The translations under genes and the position numbers were made by a program. A DNA stretch of 64,000 nucleotides, taken from Chloroflexota bacterium (lineage in GTDB: Bacteria; Chloroflexota; Limnocylindria; QHBO01). The notes under the pieces were generated by a model that was given only the letters and a program-made list of their open reading frames with translations, did not search any database and was not told where the DNA came from. Shown one piece after another: positions 44,462 to 53,735 of the stretch; the stretch's first letter is position 1, and every line of letters begins with the position of its first letter. The stretch is from the NCBI GenBank assembly GCA_040902225.1, contig JBBDXT010000004.1:806697-870696 (forward strand), written 5' to 3'.

Positions 44462-47400
44462 TCAGGGCTCGACCGCGACGGCCAGCAGGCTGACCGCCAG
44501 CGGCAGGCCCGCGGCACGGGTGAGCAGGTCGCCGAGCCGCTCGTCCCACTCGGCGTGAAGCGGGAGGCGCACCTGCCGCGTGGCGCCGGCGACGGGGATG
44601 TTGATGACCACCGGCAGCGAGCCCGGCCGGCCGCGGATGGCGGCGGTCAGCGCCTCGATCGCCGGCAGCAGCTGTTCGAGGTCCACCTCACTGGCAAAGC
44701 CGATTGAGATCGTGCCGGCGCCACGCGGCGGCACCTCGCCCTCCGAGGCAGCCGCGCGGACCGGGACGGCGTCGCTGGGCGCGGGCGATTCCTCTGCGGG
44801 CTCCACCGGTCGGACCGGGATCGCGGCGACCGATGCCGCGACCGGCACCGCGACCGTCGCCTCGGTGGATTCGACACCGCGCGGCAGCGCAACCGGTGGC
44901 GCATCGGCTCCCCCACCGCTGCCGTTGGCAGGCGGGGACCAGGAGCCCGGGCGCGCACGGGCTCGCGCAAGGCGGTCCCGCTCGGCGCCGAAGGCCAGCG
45001 GGCCCATCCGCACGGCATCGTCCCAGGCATGCACCGTCTCGCACAGGAGCTGCGCCGCATCGTCGCGTCGATCGACGCGACCGGTGATCAGCACCACGGC
45101 GTCATCGGCCCAGGCGTTGGCAGTCTCGCTGAATACCTTCGGGAAGACGACCACCTCCACGCTCCCCGTCAGGTCCTCGAGGGTCGCGACGAGCATGGTC
45201 GAGCCGGCGCGCGTGATGACGCGGCGCGTTGACTGGATGATGCCGCCCAGCGTCACCTTGGCCTGGTCGCTCTCCTCGGCCAGGTCGCCGGTGTAAGCCG
45301 TCACGTAATCGGGCAGCTGGTCCGCGATATCGCCCAGCGGGTGCTCCGAGAGGTAGAGGCCCAGCAGCTCCTTCTCCCAGCGCAGCCGCTCCTTGCGAGG
45401 TACCTCGTCCTCGTCAACCGCGGCCGCAACCGGCGGAACAGACCCCTCGACCGGCGCCGCGAAGAGGTCGAAGAGGGTCCCCTGCCCCGCCGCCACGTCT
45501 TGCTGATGGCGCGCGCCGGACTCCAGGGCAACATCCACTCGGGCCAATAGCGAGCTCAGCGACCCGAGCGAGGCCATCGCGCCGGCCTTGACGAGCGACT
45601 CGAAGACGCGCTTGTTGACCGTGCGCAGATCCACCCGGCGGCAGAGGTCGTCCAGCGACGCGAACGGGCCTGCAACATCCGAGGCCTCGGCGCGACCCTC
45701 GCGCGCGGCGACGATCGCCTCGATCGCTCCGTCGCCCACATTCTTGATGGCGGCCAGGCCGAAGCGGATCGCCTCTGTGGCGCCGGACGCATCGGCCTCG
45801 ACGGTGAAGAGCGCCTGGGATGCCTGCACGTCCGGCGGCCGGACCGCGATCCCCAACCGCCGGCACTCGGCCACCACCGCGGCAACTTTCTCGGCGCGCT
45901 CCCGGAAGCCGTTGAGCACCGCGGTCATGAACTCGACGGGGTAGTTGGCCTTCAGGTACGCGGTCTGGTAGGCGATCAGCCCGTAGCAGGTGGCGTGCGC
46001 CTTGTTGAACCCATACCGGGCAAACGGCTCGAAGGCGGCGAAGACCTGGTCCACCACCGATGGCGGGATCCCCTTCTTCTTGGCTCCCGCCTTGAACTTC
46101 GCCTCGTGCTCGCGCAGGACCGATTCCTTCTTCTTGCGGATCGCGTAGCACAGGTTGTCCGCCTCCGGCCCGGTGTAATCGGCCATGGCGATAGCGGCGG
46201 TCATGATGTCTTCCTGGTACACGAAGATCCCATACGTGTCGTGCAGTGCCGGCTCGAGCGACGGGTGCAGATAGGTGACCGCTTCCTGGCCGTGCTTGCG
46301 GCGGATGTAGGCCGGGATGTTGGCCATCGGCCCAGGTCGGAAGAGCGCGACCATGGCCGCCAAGTCGCGCACCTCGGTGGGCTTCAGCTCCTTGACGTAG
46401 CGGCGCATCCCCGAGCCCTCGAGCTGGAAGATGCCGGTCGTCTCCCCGGTCGAGAGCAGCTCGAAGGTCTTCGTGTCGTCCAGCGGCAACCTGTCGACGT
46501 CCACGGCCACCCCCCGGTGCACACGGATCAGGTCGACCGCATCGGCCAGGATGGTGAGGTTGATGAGGCCCAGGAAGTCGAACTTGAGGAGGCCCAGCGC
46601 CTCGCAGGCGTGCATCTCGAACTGGGTCATGGTGGTGCGGCCGTCGGTGGCGCGCTGGAGCGGCATGATCTCAGTCAGCGGCTCGCGGCTGATCACGATG
46701 CCTGCGGCGTGTGTGCTGGCGTGCCGCGCCACCCCCTCGAGCTGTTTGGCGACGCCGATGAGCTTCTCGACGCGCTCGTCCCCGGCGATCAGTTCGCGCA
46801 GCTGCGGCGACGTGTCGACCGCGCGCTCGAGGCTGATGTTCAGCTCGTTGGGGACCGACTTCGCGACGCGGTCCGCCTCGGCGTAGGTCAGCCCCATGGT
46901 ACGGCCCACGTCGCGGATGGCCGCCTTGGCGCCCAGCGTCCCGAAGGTGATGATCTGGGCCACCTTGTCGTCGCCGTACTTGCGGGTGACGTACTCGATC
47001 ACCTCGTCGCGTCGCGAGTCGGCGAAGTCGATGTCGATGTCCGGCATCGTCACCCGGTCGGGGTTCAGGAAGCGCTCGAACGGGAGCCGATAGGCGATGG
47101 GGTCGACCGGCGTGATGCCGAGCGAGTAGGTCACGATCGAGCCGGGGGCGCTCCCCCGGCAGGTGGTCATGATCCCCTGCTCGCGGGCGAAGCGCGTGAA
47201 GTCGGCCACGATCAGGAAGTAGCCGGCGTACCCCATCCGCTCGATCACGCCGAGCTCGTACTCGAGCCGCTGACGGACCGGCTCGGCTGGGTCGTTTCCG
47301 TAGCGGGCCACGAGGCCGCGCTCGCACTCCTTGCGCAGCCAGGTCGTCGCCGTCTCGCCATCCGGCACCGGGAAGTGCGGCAGTCGCAGCTGGTCGAACT

Positions 47401-48259
47401 CGAGCTTGAGATCGACCATCTCGGCCACGCGCAGGGTGTTGTCCATGGCGTCCGACAGCTCGCCGCGGAAGAGGCGCCGCATCTCCTGGGGCGACTTCAG
47501 GTAGAACTCGTTCGTCTCGAACCGCAGCCGGCCGGGTGTGTCGAGGTTGCTCCCCGTCCCGATGCACAGCAGCAGGTCATGCGCCTCGTGCTGCTCCGGC
47601 ACGGTGTAATGCGTGTCGTTGGTGGCCAGCACCGGGATCCCCATGCCCCGTGCCAGCTCCACCAGCTGCGGGTGCAGTCGCGCCTGCTCGGGCACGCCGT
47701 GGTCCTGCACCTCGATGAAGAAGTTGTCCTTCCCCAGGATGGACCGATACTCGTCGGCCGCCTGTCGCGCCGCCCGCTCGTCGCCATCGGCCAGGCGCCT
47801 GAGGACCTCGCCGCTGAGGCAGGCTGAAGTGCCGATCAGGCCCTTCGAGTGCTGAGCCAGCAGCTCCTTGTCGATGCGCGGCTTGTAGTAGTAGCCGTCC
47901 AGGTGGGCCTTGGTGACCAGCGTCATCAGGTTGCGGTAGCCGGTCAGGTCCTTGGCCAGCAAAATCATGTGGTAGGGGTTGGCGTCGACCTTGGCTTCCT
48001 TCTCCAGGTGGCTGCGCGGGGCCACGTAGGTCTCGACGCCGATGATCGGCTTGATCCCCGCCCGACCGCAGGCCTGGTGGAACTCGATCGCCCCATACAT
48101 CGCCCCGTGGTCGGTGATGGCGAGCGACTTCATCCCCGCATCGGCGGCCCGGCGGGTCATGTCTCCGATCCGGCTCAGGCCGTCGAGGAGGCTGAACTCG
48201 GAGTGGACGTGGAGGTGGACGAAGTCGTCCGCGGGGGCATCCGAAGGTCGCTGGGTCAC
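44462..48259 (-). CDS. dnaE: DNA polymerase III subunit alpha
   Basis: The replicative polymerase, 1265 residues from GTG 48259. An N-terminal PHP domain (VHLHVHSEFSLLDGLSRIG; SLAITDHGAMYGAIEFH) is followed by the polymerase core with PDIDIDFADSRRDEVI (catalytic Asp triad). Further on are IARHAS-type helices such as EGVARHASTHAAGIV, then PGPMANIPAYIRRKHG and VYQEDIMTAAIAMADY. A tandem helix-hairpin-helix region and an OB fold (KVTLGGIIQSTRRVITRAG) come next. The last 250 residues are a poorly conserved tau-binding/OB extension with a Pro/Ala linker. A single DnaE1-type polymerase is expected in Chloroflexota. The gene is flanked by a possible co-transcribed unknown gene. Confidence 0.97.
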   Translation of the reverse strand: MTQRPSDAPADDFVHLHVHSEFSLLDGLSRIGDMTRRAADAGMKSLAITDHGAMYGAIEFHQACGRAGIKPIIGVETYVAPRSHLEKEAKVDANPYHMILLAKDLTGYRNLMTLVTKAHLDGYYYKPRIDKELLAQHSKGLIGTSACLSGEVLRRLADGDERAARQAADEYRSILGKDNFFIEVQDHGVPEQARLHPQLVELARGMGIPVLATNDTHYTVPEQHEAHDLLLCIGTGSNLDTPGRLRFETNEFYLKSPQEMRRLFRGELSDAMDNTLRVAEMVDLKLEFDQLRLPHFPVPDGETATTWLRKECERGLVARYGNDPAEPVRQRLEYELGVIERMGYAGYFLIVADFTRFAREQGIMTTCRGSAPGSIVTYSLGITPVDPIAYRLPFERFLNPDRVTMPDIDIDFADSRRDEVIEYVTRKYGDDKVAQIITFGTLGAKAAIRDVGRTMGLTYAEADRVAKSVPNELNISLERAVDTSPQLRELIAGDERVEKLIGVAKQLEGVARHASTHAAGIVISREPLTEIMPLQRATDGRTTMTQFEMHACEALGLLKFDFLGLINLTILADAVDLIRVHRGVAVDVDRLPLDDTKTFELLSTGETTGIFQLEGSGMRRYVKELKPTEVRDLAAMVALFRPGPMANIPAYIRRKHGQEAVTYLHPSLEPALHDTYGIFVYQEDIMTAAIAMADYTGPEADNLCYAIRKKKESVLREHEAKFKAGAKKKGIPPSVVDQVFAAFEPFARYGFNKAHATCYGLIAYQTAYLKANYPVEFMTAVLNGFRERAEKVAAVVAECRRLGIAVRPPDVQASQALFTVEADASGATEAIRFGLAAIKNVGDGAIEAIVAAREGRAEASDVAGPFASLDDLCRRVDLRTVNKRVFESLVKAGAMASLGSLSSLLARVDVALESGARHQQDVAAGQGTLFDLFAAPVEGSVPPVAAAVDEDEVPRKERLRWEKELLGLYLSEHPLGDIADQLPDYVTAYTGDLAEESDQAKVTLGGIIQSTRRVITRAGSTMLVATLEDLTGSVEVVVFPKVFSETANAWADDAVVLITGRVDRRDDAAQLLCETVHAWDDAVRMGPLAFGAERDRLARARARPGSWSPPANGSGGGADAPPVALPRGVESTEATVAVPVAASVAAIPVRPVEPAEESPAPSDAVPVRAAASEGEVPPRGAGTISIGFASEVDLEQLLPAIEALTAAIRGRPGSLPVVINIPVAGATRQVRLPLHAEWDERLGDLLTRAAGLPLAVSLLAVAVEP

Positions 48260-48590
48260 CCGTCGATGGTAGCCCGGTTGCCTCCCTCGCCGTCTGCGCA
48301 AGGGCGCCTTTTGGGAGCATGCTTACGGCGATCCGATCAGCATGGCTACCGCGACCAAGATCTCGGCCAGCCGATCGCGGAGTTGGTCCCGATTCGTCGG
48401 GCTCCCACCACTTGGCGTCCCGGCAGAGCTCAGTGCCCGCGCCCTCGATCGTAGGCACGCTCCCGATCAGTCGAGGGCGGGTGAATCCGTTCGAACGACT
48501 GATCTAATGCGCCAAGTTTCGCATCTGACCGGGCGAAGGCTCGGCGCCTATTATTCCCGCACACGCACGGCCAACTTGGTCGTCTGCCCC
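48260..48590. other. Upstream region of dnaE, no gene seen
   Basis: 331 bases without a convincing gene on either strand. A minus-strand frame of about 60 codons (PTIEGAGTELCRDAKWWEPD) has no ribosome binding site or family character. The dnaE promoter should lie here, but I see no strong sigma-70 match. Confidence 0.35.
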
Positions 48591-48962
48591 CTAGGAAGGT
48601 TCGCCGGGCTGCATCGGGCTCATGAGCTGGAAGTAGTTGTCGTCCGGGTCGGCAAAGGTGGCGATCCAGGATCCGGGCGCTTCCTCGAAGGTGTACGGCT
48701 CGCGGATGACGACGCCGCCGGCGGCCTTGAAGCGCTCGAAATCGGCCTTCACCTCGGTGCTCTCGATGTTCCAGATGATCCGGCCCGGATGGGCGTTCTT
48801 GCCGTGGACCTGGTCGTGCGGGCCGATGGTGACCGCGCCGGAGCCGATCGCCCAGCCGACGTAGCCGCCGTCGCTCCAGGTCGGCTCGCCAAGGAGCTTG
48901 GTGTAATAATCGACGAGGCGCTGCGGGTCCTCCGACCCGATCAGAATGCTGTTGAAGTTCAC
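48591..48962 (-). CDS. Glyoxalase/VOC-family protein
   Basis: A 123-residue vicinal-oxygen-chelate protein. Two beta-alpha-beta-beta-beta modules are visible: FNSILIGSEDPQRLVDYYTKLLG, in part, and IIWNIESTEVKADFERFKAAGG with FADPDDNYFQLMSP at the end. The first metal-ligand His is absent (start is FNSIL, not H), while the terminal FQLM Gln/Glu position is Gln. It may therefore be a binding protein rather than an enzyme. The GTG start is preceded by AGGAGGT. It diverges from the SnoaL-like gene. Confidence 0.82.
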   Translation of the reverse strand: MNFNSILIGSEDPQRLVDYYTKLLGEPTWSDGGYVGWAIGSGAVTIGPHDQVHGKNAHPGRIIWNIESTEVKADFERFKAAGGVVIREPYTFEEAPGSWIATFADPDDNYFQLMSPMQPGEPS

Positions 48963-49039
48963 GGTACCTCCTGGGTGCCCCTGCGTTCAGCCGCCGATAT
49001 GGTGCGCCGCAGGAAGGAGGACTGCAAAGGAGATCTGGA

Positions 49040-49519
49040 ATGAGCGGAATCTCAGAGGTTGACGGCAAGGATCTCGTGCGCCGCTACCTGGAGGACGTCT
49101 TCAGTGGTGGCAACGTCGCCGCCATGAACCGATACCTGCGCGGTGATGAATTCATGGAGGGTGTCGCCGAGCTCGTGACGCGTTGGCGGACCGCGTTCCC
49201 CGACTTCCGGATCAGCGTCGAGGAGGTCATCGTCGAGGGTGACCGCGTAGTGAGCGTCGAGATCTTGAGTGGCACCCACGACGGCGTGTACCAGAGCCGG
49301 ATAGGACCAATCGCTCCGACCGGAACCAAGGTCTCGTGGTCGCGCATCTCGATCCGCCGACTCGACGGCGACCGGTTTGTCGACGGCTTCTTCGAGGAGG
49401 ATGAGGTCGGCCTGCTCACGCAGCTCGGGGCCCTGACCGACCCTGGACAGGTCTCCAAAGGCCGTCATTCGCCGATGGCGCCGGGGCGCCGCCCCTCGGT
49501 TCCCGCGAAAGACTCCTAG
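49040..49519 (+). CDS. SnoaL-like / ester-cyclase-type protein
   Basis: 159 residues, cone-shaped NTF2-fold. Helix LVRRYLEDVFSGGNVAAMNRY is followed by TRWRTAFPDFRISVEEVIVEGDRVV and FDGFFEEDEVG-type strands (here FVDGFFEEDEVG). The family includes polyketide cyclases and limonene-epoxide-hydrolase-like proteins. A strong AAGGAG lies before ATG 49040. The C-terminal 25 residues (GRHSPMAPGRRPSVPAK) are low complexity and overlap the convergent secreted-protein gene by 4 bases. Confidence 0.8.
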   Translation: MSGISEVDGKDLVRRYLEDVFSGGNVAAMNRYLRGDEFMEGVAELVTRWRTAFPDFRISVEEVIVEGDRVVSVEILSGTHDGVYQSRIGPIAPTGTKVSWSRISIRRLDGDRFVDGFFEEDEVGLLTQLGALTDPGQVSKGRHSPMAPGRRPSVPAKDS

Positions 49520-50367
49520 CAGCGAAGGTCGGCGTCGAACCCCTTCGCGAAGTACTGGGCCAGTGTCACGACGTCGCCGGTAAATGCGGTGCGAGTGCAG
49601 TTATCCCTGGCCTGGCGCAGCGTCGTTGCGCCGGCCAGCCAGCTTGGATGAGCGCCGAAGACGAGGGTGCCTCCGGTGATCTGGTTCCACTGCTGCTGTG
49701 TCGAGTAGAAACCGATGTCCACGACATTCACGGACTGCAGGTACGCCACTGCACCCTGAAGAGCACCCACGTTGAGCGTGACATCGGACCGCCAGCTATT
49801 GCTGGTCTCAACATCCAGCCACCACACGTTCGCCTGCGGCGTGGACGTCGCGCCCGATGGGGCAAGCCCCAGCGAGATGTAGGCGCGGACCGCCGTCTGG
49901 TAGGAGTCGGCGGCCGCGTTCCAGCCGTAGTCGTAGGCGCAGTCGGCGGTGTCCGACCCTGGCGACGCTCCCGTGTCGCACTCGCGCGGGAACGTTTGCC
50001 CGTTGGGCCAGTGGGTCGAGAGGGCGGGGCCAGGGTTACCGGTATTGGCGTAGAGCTGGGCCTCCAGGCCGCCAGCCCAGGCGAGCTCGGATGGGCCGTT
50101 CCCCGTGCCGAGGCACGGATTGGGGCGGAAGACGATCCCCCTGTTCACGCCCACGATCCCAAACGCCGGCTTCGTCGGGAACGGGCCACCGCATTGCGGG
50201 TAGGAGATGTCATAGCCGACGCTGGGGCTGCCGCCCACCTTCGCCGTCCCGCCCGGCGGCCTGGCTGCCGCGACGGTCGCCGGGGAAGCCGCGAGCAGGA
50301 CGAGGCCGGCAATGACCGGCACGATCGTGAGCGCGACGAATCGGATAGGACGGCCTGAAAGGGACAT
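49516..50367 (-). CDS. Secreted glycoside-hydrolase-like protein (DUF1906-like)
   Basis: 283 residues from ATG 50367. The signal peptide is MSLSGRPIRFVALTIVPVI, then AASPATVAAARP. The mature part has VGYDISYPQCGG, FGIVGVNRGIVFRPNPC, LEAQLYANTGNPGP and NVWWLDVETSNSW. These match TIM-barrel proteins of the Rv2525c/GH25-like type found in Actinobacteria and Chloroflexota. Asp/Glu at GYDIS and WWLDVE are the positions of the catalytic acids. Six Cys suggest disulfides outside the cell. It probably acts on cell-wall or other polysaccharides. Confidence 0.78.
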   Translation of the reverse strand: MSLSGRPIRFVALTIVPVIAGLVLLAASPATVAAARPPGGTAKVGGSPSVGYDISYPQCGGPFPTKPAFGIVGVNRGIVFRPNPCLGTGNGPSELAWAGGLEAQLYANTGNPGPALSTHWPNGQTFPRECDTGASPGSDTADCAYDYGWNAAADSYQTAVRAYISLGLAPSGATSTPQANVWWLDVETSNSWRSDVTLNVGALQGAVAYLQSVNVVDIGFYSTQQQWNQITGGTLVFGAHPSWLAGATTLRQARDNCTRTAFTGDVVTLAQYFAKGFDADLRC

Positions 50368-50491
50368 GAGCACTACTCGCTGGGGAGGGCGGGGTTGGTC
50401 AGAGTAGGCCCTCCAAAGCGCGTCGTCAACGCGGCGAAGGTGCGGGCACTACCGGAAAAGAAGAGCGGGGGGCGCAGCCGAGACTAGCCGC

Positions 50492-50806
50492 TTACAGCAG
50501 CTTCAATCCGAGCTGCGTGGCCCGCGTGAGTTCCTGCATGACGCCGTAGTCGGCGGATTCCACGGCGAGCATCGAAGCGTCGTTGAGAACCTCGGCCCAC
50601 AGCTCACTCGCCAGAAACGCCTCGTAAGCCTCGCGGTCCCGCCAGAGGTACAAACCGCCGTAGACATCCCCGTTGGGGCGCTTCAGCCACACCTTGGCGA
50701 GCAGCCCGGGCACGCCTGCCATCGCCTCAGCGAACTCCCTGTTCGCCTCGATGAAGTCGGCGTCGCTGACGCCTTCCACGCGGTAGGTGACGATCTGAAC
50801 ATGCAT
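50492..50806 (-). CDS. YdhR-like putative monooxygenase (ABM superfamily)
   Basis: 104 residues, a single dimeric alpha/beta-barrel domain. MHVQIVTYRVEGVSDADFIE is the first strand and helix, VPGLLAKVWLKRPNGDVYGG the second and third strands, and LYLWRDREAYEAFLASELW the terminal strand-helix. These proteins include antibiotic-biosynthesis monooxygenases and redox-stress proteins; no metal is needed. The ATG at 50806 is preceded by a weak site (ATAGAGAG). The 50807-51079 gap upstream of it has no gene. Confidence 0.8.
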   Translation of the reverse strand: MHVQIVTYRVEGVSDADFIEANREFAEAMAGVPGLLAKVWLKRPNGDVYGGLYLWRDREAYEAFLASELWAEVLNDASMLAVESADYGVMQELTRATQLGLKLL

Positions 50807-51079
50807 CACCGGCTCTCTATTAGGATTCGCGTCGTTCAGCCATGGTACGGGCCGCGATCCGGGCACGTCGGTTCGCTTGGCCCAAAGTGAGACACTGCCC
50901 GATTTCCTTACAGGTAGAGACTGATATTGACGAGATCCTTCGGCGTCAGCGCTGATCATGCACTCGGGCACTCGTGCTGCACGAATGCACGCGCGGCCAT
51001 GACACCGCAGTGAGAGACCCCCCTGCGCGTCCTTAACCGGCCACAACCCGTGTCCGACGAGCCTCCAGCCCTTGAATCT

Positions 51080-51847
51080 CTAGGCGGTGAGCCGCCGGAA
51101 GGCCCAGATCGTGGCCCCCTGGGTAACGACGAACAGGATCGCCATGGCGAGGAGCGCCTTGCCCATCAACGCTGCGTCGAAGCCGGTCGACATCAGCCCG
51201 CGCTGCGCCTCGATGACGTAGCTGATCGGATTCCATTGGTTGACGACCTGCAGCCACTCCGGCATGCGCTCGACCGGCACGAAGGCGGTCGACATGAAGG
51301 CGAGGGGGAAGAAGAGGAGCGACAGGGTGCCGGCCGCCTGCTCGTTCTTGGTGAGCAGGGCGGGCACGAACGAGGTGCCGGCCCATGCGATCCCGAAGAG
51401 TCCGGACAGCGCCAGGATGCCCAGGGCGCCAGGGATCCCCGTTACGAGGCTCGCCCCCAGCACGATGCTCGTGACGAGGATGACGGCGGCCATCAGCGCA
51501 CAGGTGAAGAAGAGCGGCACCATCTCCCCGAACAGAATCGAGATCCGATTGATGGGCGTCACGCGCAGCTTGTCCAGGTAGCCGCTGTGGAAGTCCATCA
51601 GCAGGTTGATCCCCACCCACGACACCCCCAGGAAGACGGCGAACACGATCTGGCCGGGTGCCAGGTAGGCGAGGTAGCTCGACTCTTCGAAGCCTGGCAG
51701 CTGGATGATGTCCTTGAACAGCTGGCTGAAGATGACCAGCTGGATGAGCGGGAAGAAGAGCGTGCTCAGCCAGTTGCCCGGCACGCGAGCCCAGCGCAGG
51801 AAGGAGCGGCGACCGAGCAGGAAGGTCTCGTAGGCAATTCCAAGCAT
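51080..51847 (-). CDS. ABC-2 type multidrug exporter permease (DrrB-like)
   Basis: A 255-residue permease with six membrane helices. It has WLSTLFFPLIQLVIFSQLF (first helix), LDKLRVTPINRISILFGEM in the cytoplasmic loop, and the ABC-2 signature VPVERMPEWLQVVNQWNPIS before the last helix. This is the NodJ/DrrB subgroup. It forms the last gene of an operon with the ATPase (9-base gap) and the AAC(2')-I-like acetyltransferase. The predicted role is to export a hydrophobic compound, possibly an antibiotic. Confidence 0.92.
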   Translation of the reverse strand: MLGIAYETFLLGRRSFLRWARVPGNWLSTLFFPLIQLVIFSQLFKDIIQLPGFEESSYLAYLAPGQIVFAVFLGVSWVGINLLMDFHSGYLDKLRVTPINRISILFGEMVPLFFTCALMAAVILVTSIVLGASLVTGIPGALGILALSGLFGIAWAGTSFVPALLTKNEQAAGTLSLLFFPLAFMSTAFVPVERMPEWLQVVNQWNPISYVIEAQRGLMSTGFDAALMGKALLAMAILFVVTQGATIWAFRRLTA

Positions 51848-51856
51848 CGTTCGGTC

Positions 51857-52876
51857 TCAGTACCAGCCGGTGAAATGGACGTTGGCCTGCTCCTCGCGGA
51901 TCGTCTTTCCGGTGTAGCGCAGGAAGACGTCGTCCAGCGAGGGTTGGTGCATCGTGAGTGAACCGATGCGGACGCCGTCCCCGTCCAGACGACGCATCAG
52001 TTCCGGAATCGCGGCAGCGGCATTCGAGACGTAGAGCTGAATTCCAGACGGGCTCGGCTTGATCTCGGCGACCGGCTCGAAGCCTTCCAGCATCCGCCCG
52101 ATGTCGGCGCGCTGCCGATCCAGATCATCGGCGCCGTCGGCTTCCAGCGCGAGCTCGACCACGTCGTTGCCGACCGTGCGCTTCAGCTCCGCGGGCGTGC
52201 CCTCGACGACGATCTTGCCCTCGTCGATGATCGCGATCCGCTTGCAGAGCCGATCGGCCTCCTCCATGTAGTGCGTCGTCAGAAGCATGGTCGTGCCTGA
52301 GGCGTTCACCGATTCGAGCTCCTCCCACAGGGCGTTGCGGCTCTGCGGGTCGAGCCCCTCCGTCGGCTCATCGAGGAAGAGCACCCGCGGCCGATGCAGC
52401 AATGCACTCGCCAGGTCGAGGCGGCGCTTCATGCCACCGGAGAACGTGCCGACGACCTTCTTCTGCGATTCGGTCAGCTTCATGAGCACGAGGAGTTCGT
52501 CGATGCGGGTTTGCAACTGGGCTGCTGGAACGCGCCGGAGGCGTCCAATCAGCTCCAGGTTCTCGCGGCCAGTGGCGAGAGGATCGACGGCCACCGTCTG
52601 CATCGCGAAGCCGACCTGCCTGCGGACCTCGCCCGGATGCGCCATGACGTCGATGCCCGACACGGTGGCGGAGCCCGATGTCGGGCGCAGCAGCGTGGCC
52701 AGGATCCGGATCGTGGTGGTCTTGCCTGCGCCGTTCGGCCCCAGGAAGCCGAAAAACTCGCCCTCGCCCACCGTAAAGCTGACCCCGTCCACCGCCCGGG
52801 TACCGCCCTTGTAGACCTTGACGAGGTCGCTGACCTGGATGACAGGGGTGCCGCCTGCCGAGGGTGTTTCCTGCAT
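51857..52876 (-). CDS. Daunorubicin-resistance-type ABC ATPase (DrrA-like)
   Basis: 339 residues. Walker A is GPNGAGKTTTIRIL and the signature is FSGGMKRRLDLASAL. Walker B is VLFLDEPTEGLDPQSR and the H-loop is in LLTTHYMEEADRLC. The C-terminal DUF4162-like domain ends DVFLRYTGKTIREEQ, typical of DrrA. It follows the acetyltransferase by 29 bases and precedes the permease by 9 bases. ATG 52876 was preferred over an upstream start because it precedes the normal N terminus. Confidence 0.95.
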   Translation of the reverse strand: MQETPSAGGTPVIQVSDLVKVYKGGTRAVDGVSFTVGEGEFFGFLGPNGAGKTTTIRILATLLRPTSGSATVSGIDVMAHPGEVRRQVGFAMQTVAVDPLATGRENLELIGRLRRVPAAQLQTRIDELLVLMKLTESQKKVVGTFSGGMKRRLDLASALLHRPRVLFLDEPTEGLDPQSRNALWEELESVNASGTTMLLTTHYMEEADRLCKRIAIIDEGKIVVEGTPAELKRTVGNDVVELALEADGADDLDRQRADIGRMLEGFEPVAEIKPSPSGIQLYVSNAAAAIPELMRRLDGDGVRIGSLTMHQPSLDDVFLRYTGKTIREEQANVHFTGWY

Positions 52877-52905
52877 GCGGCGCACATCCTAGCCGGATTG
52901 CCGCG

Positions 52906-53400
52906 CTACCAGACCTCGCCGGGTCGCCAGTCCACCGCGATCGGCCGGGAGAGGTCGAGGCCGGGCGATCGCTCGAGGCGCCCGTCGCGCTCGCGGATCC
53001 AGGTCGGGCCTCGCCAGATGACCCAGCCCAGCCGCGCGTAGAACTCGTGGCTGCCGGTGCCCAGCGCGCCGAGCTCGTAACCCTCGTCGACCATCCGGTT
53101 GATGACCTCCATCACCCTGGTTCCGAGGCCCCGGCGCTGCAGGTCCGGCACGACCGCCACGGCCTCGACATAGCCGGCGCGAAGGGTCGCGTCACCCGGG
53201 TACAGGAGCCGATCGACAATGGCGGCGTGCGCCACGATGCCGCGTCCCGCCTCCTCCGCCATCACGTGGACGCCCGGCCCGATCGACTCCCAATAGCCGT
53301 CCCAGTCCTCGGCGAAAGCCGCCACACACAGGTCGGTCAGGGTCGACCACTCGTGGGTGCTGAGTGCGGCTGAGGGGACGACCCGGATGGAGGCTTCCAC
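52906..53400 (-). CDS. GNAT acetyltransferase similar to aminoglycoside 2'-N-acetyltransferase
   Basis: 164 residues from GTG. The GNAT fold is clear. GYVEAVAVVPDLQRRGLGTR is the acetyl-CoA motif, and GYELGALGTGSHEFYARLGW, RGPTW and the C-terminal DWRPGEVW follow. By memory of Mycobacterium AAC(2')-Ic, GYVEGVAV, YQLGAL and DWRAGDVW are shared, so membership in the AAC(2')-I family is likely. It is the first gene of a three-gene operon with a DrrAB-type exporter, consistent with drug modification and efflux. Whether it acetylates aminoglycosides is not shown. Confidence 0.82.
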   Translation of the reverse strand: MEASIRVVPSAALSTHEWSTLTDLCVAAFAEDWDGYWESIGPGVHVMAEEAGRGIVAHAAIVDRLLYPGDATLRAGYVEAVAVVPDLQRRGLGTRVMEVINRMVDEGYELGALGTGSHEFYARLGWVIWRGPTWIRERDGRLERSPGLDLSRPIAVDWRPGEVW

Positions 53401-53735
53401 CGGTCGAGCATACCCGCGACCGAATTCGGACAGATTTAGATCAGGGCCGCATTATCTGGCGGAAATCCCCTCGTCAGAGACAGATGCAGCTGTGGTCCTG
53501 CAGCGCGGCCCATTCCGGCCGCCCAACACGTGGTAACGCGGCCCTGGTCTGAATCTGACCCGTCGAGAGACCGCAGCCCGCGGCGTGTGCCATCCGATCC
53601 CGTGACCGATCCCGCCGAGCAGCTGCGCCCGCGGCTCCCTCGCGACGACGTGGTCTTCGACGAGCGCTGGCCGGAGGGTTAGCATGCGAAACTCCAGGAC
53701 CGCGCCACCGGCCGCCCGATAAGAGAGGTCCGCGC
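53401..53735. other. Gap between acetyltransferase and unknown gene, no gene seen
   Basis: 335 bases. Overlapping minus-strand frames exist across 53452-53811, but none has a ribosome binding site or recognisable family. The promoters of two divergent units should lie here. Confidence 0.35.
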
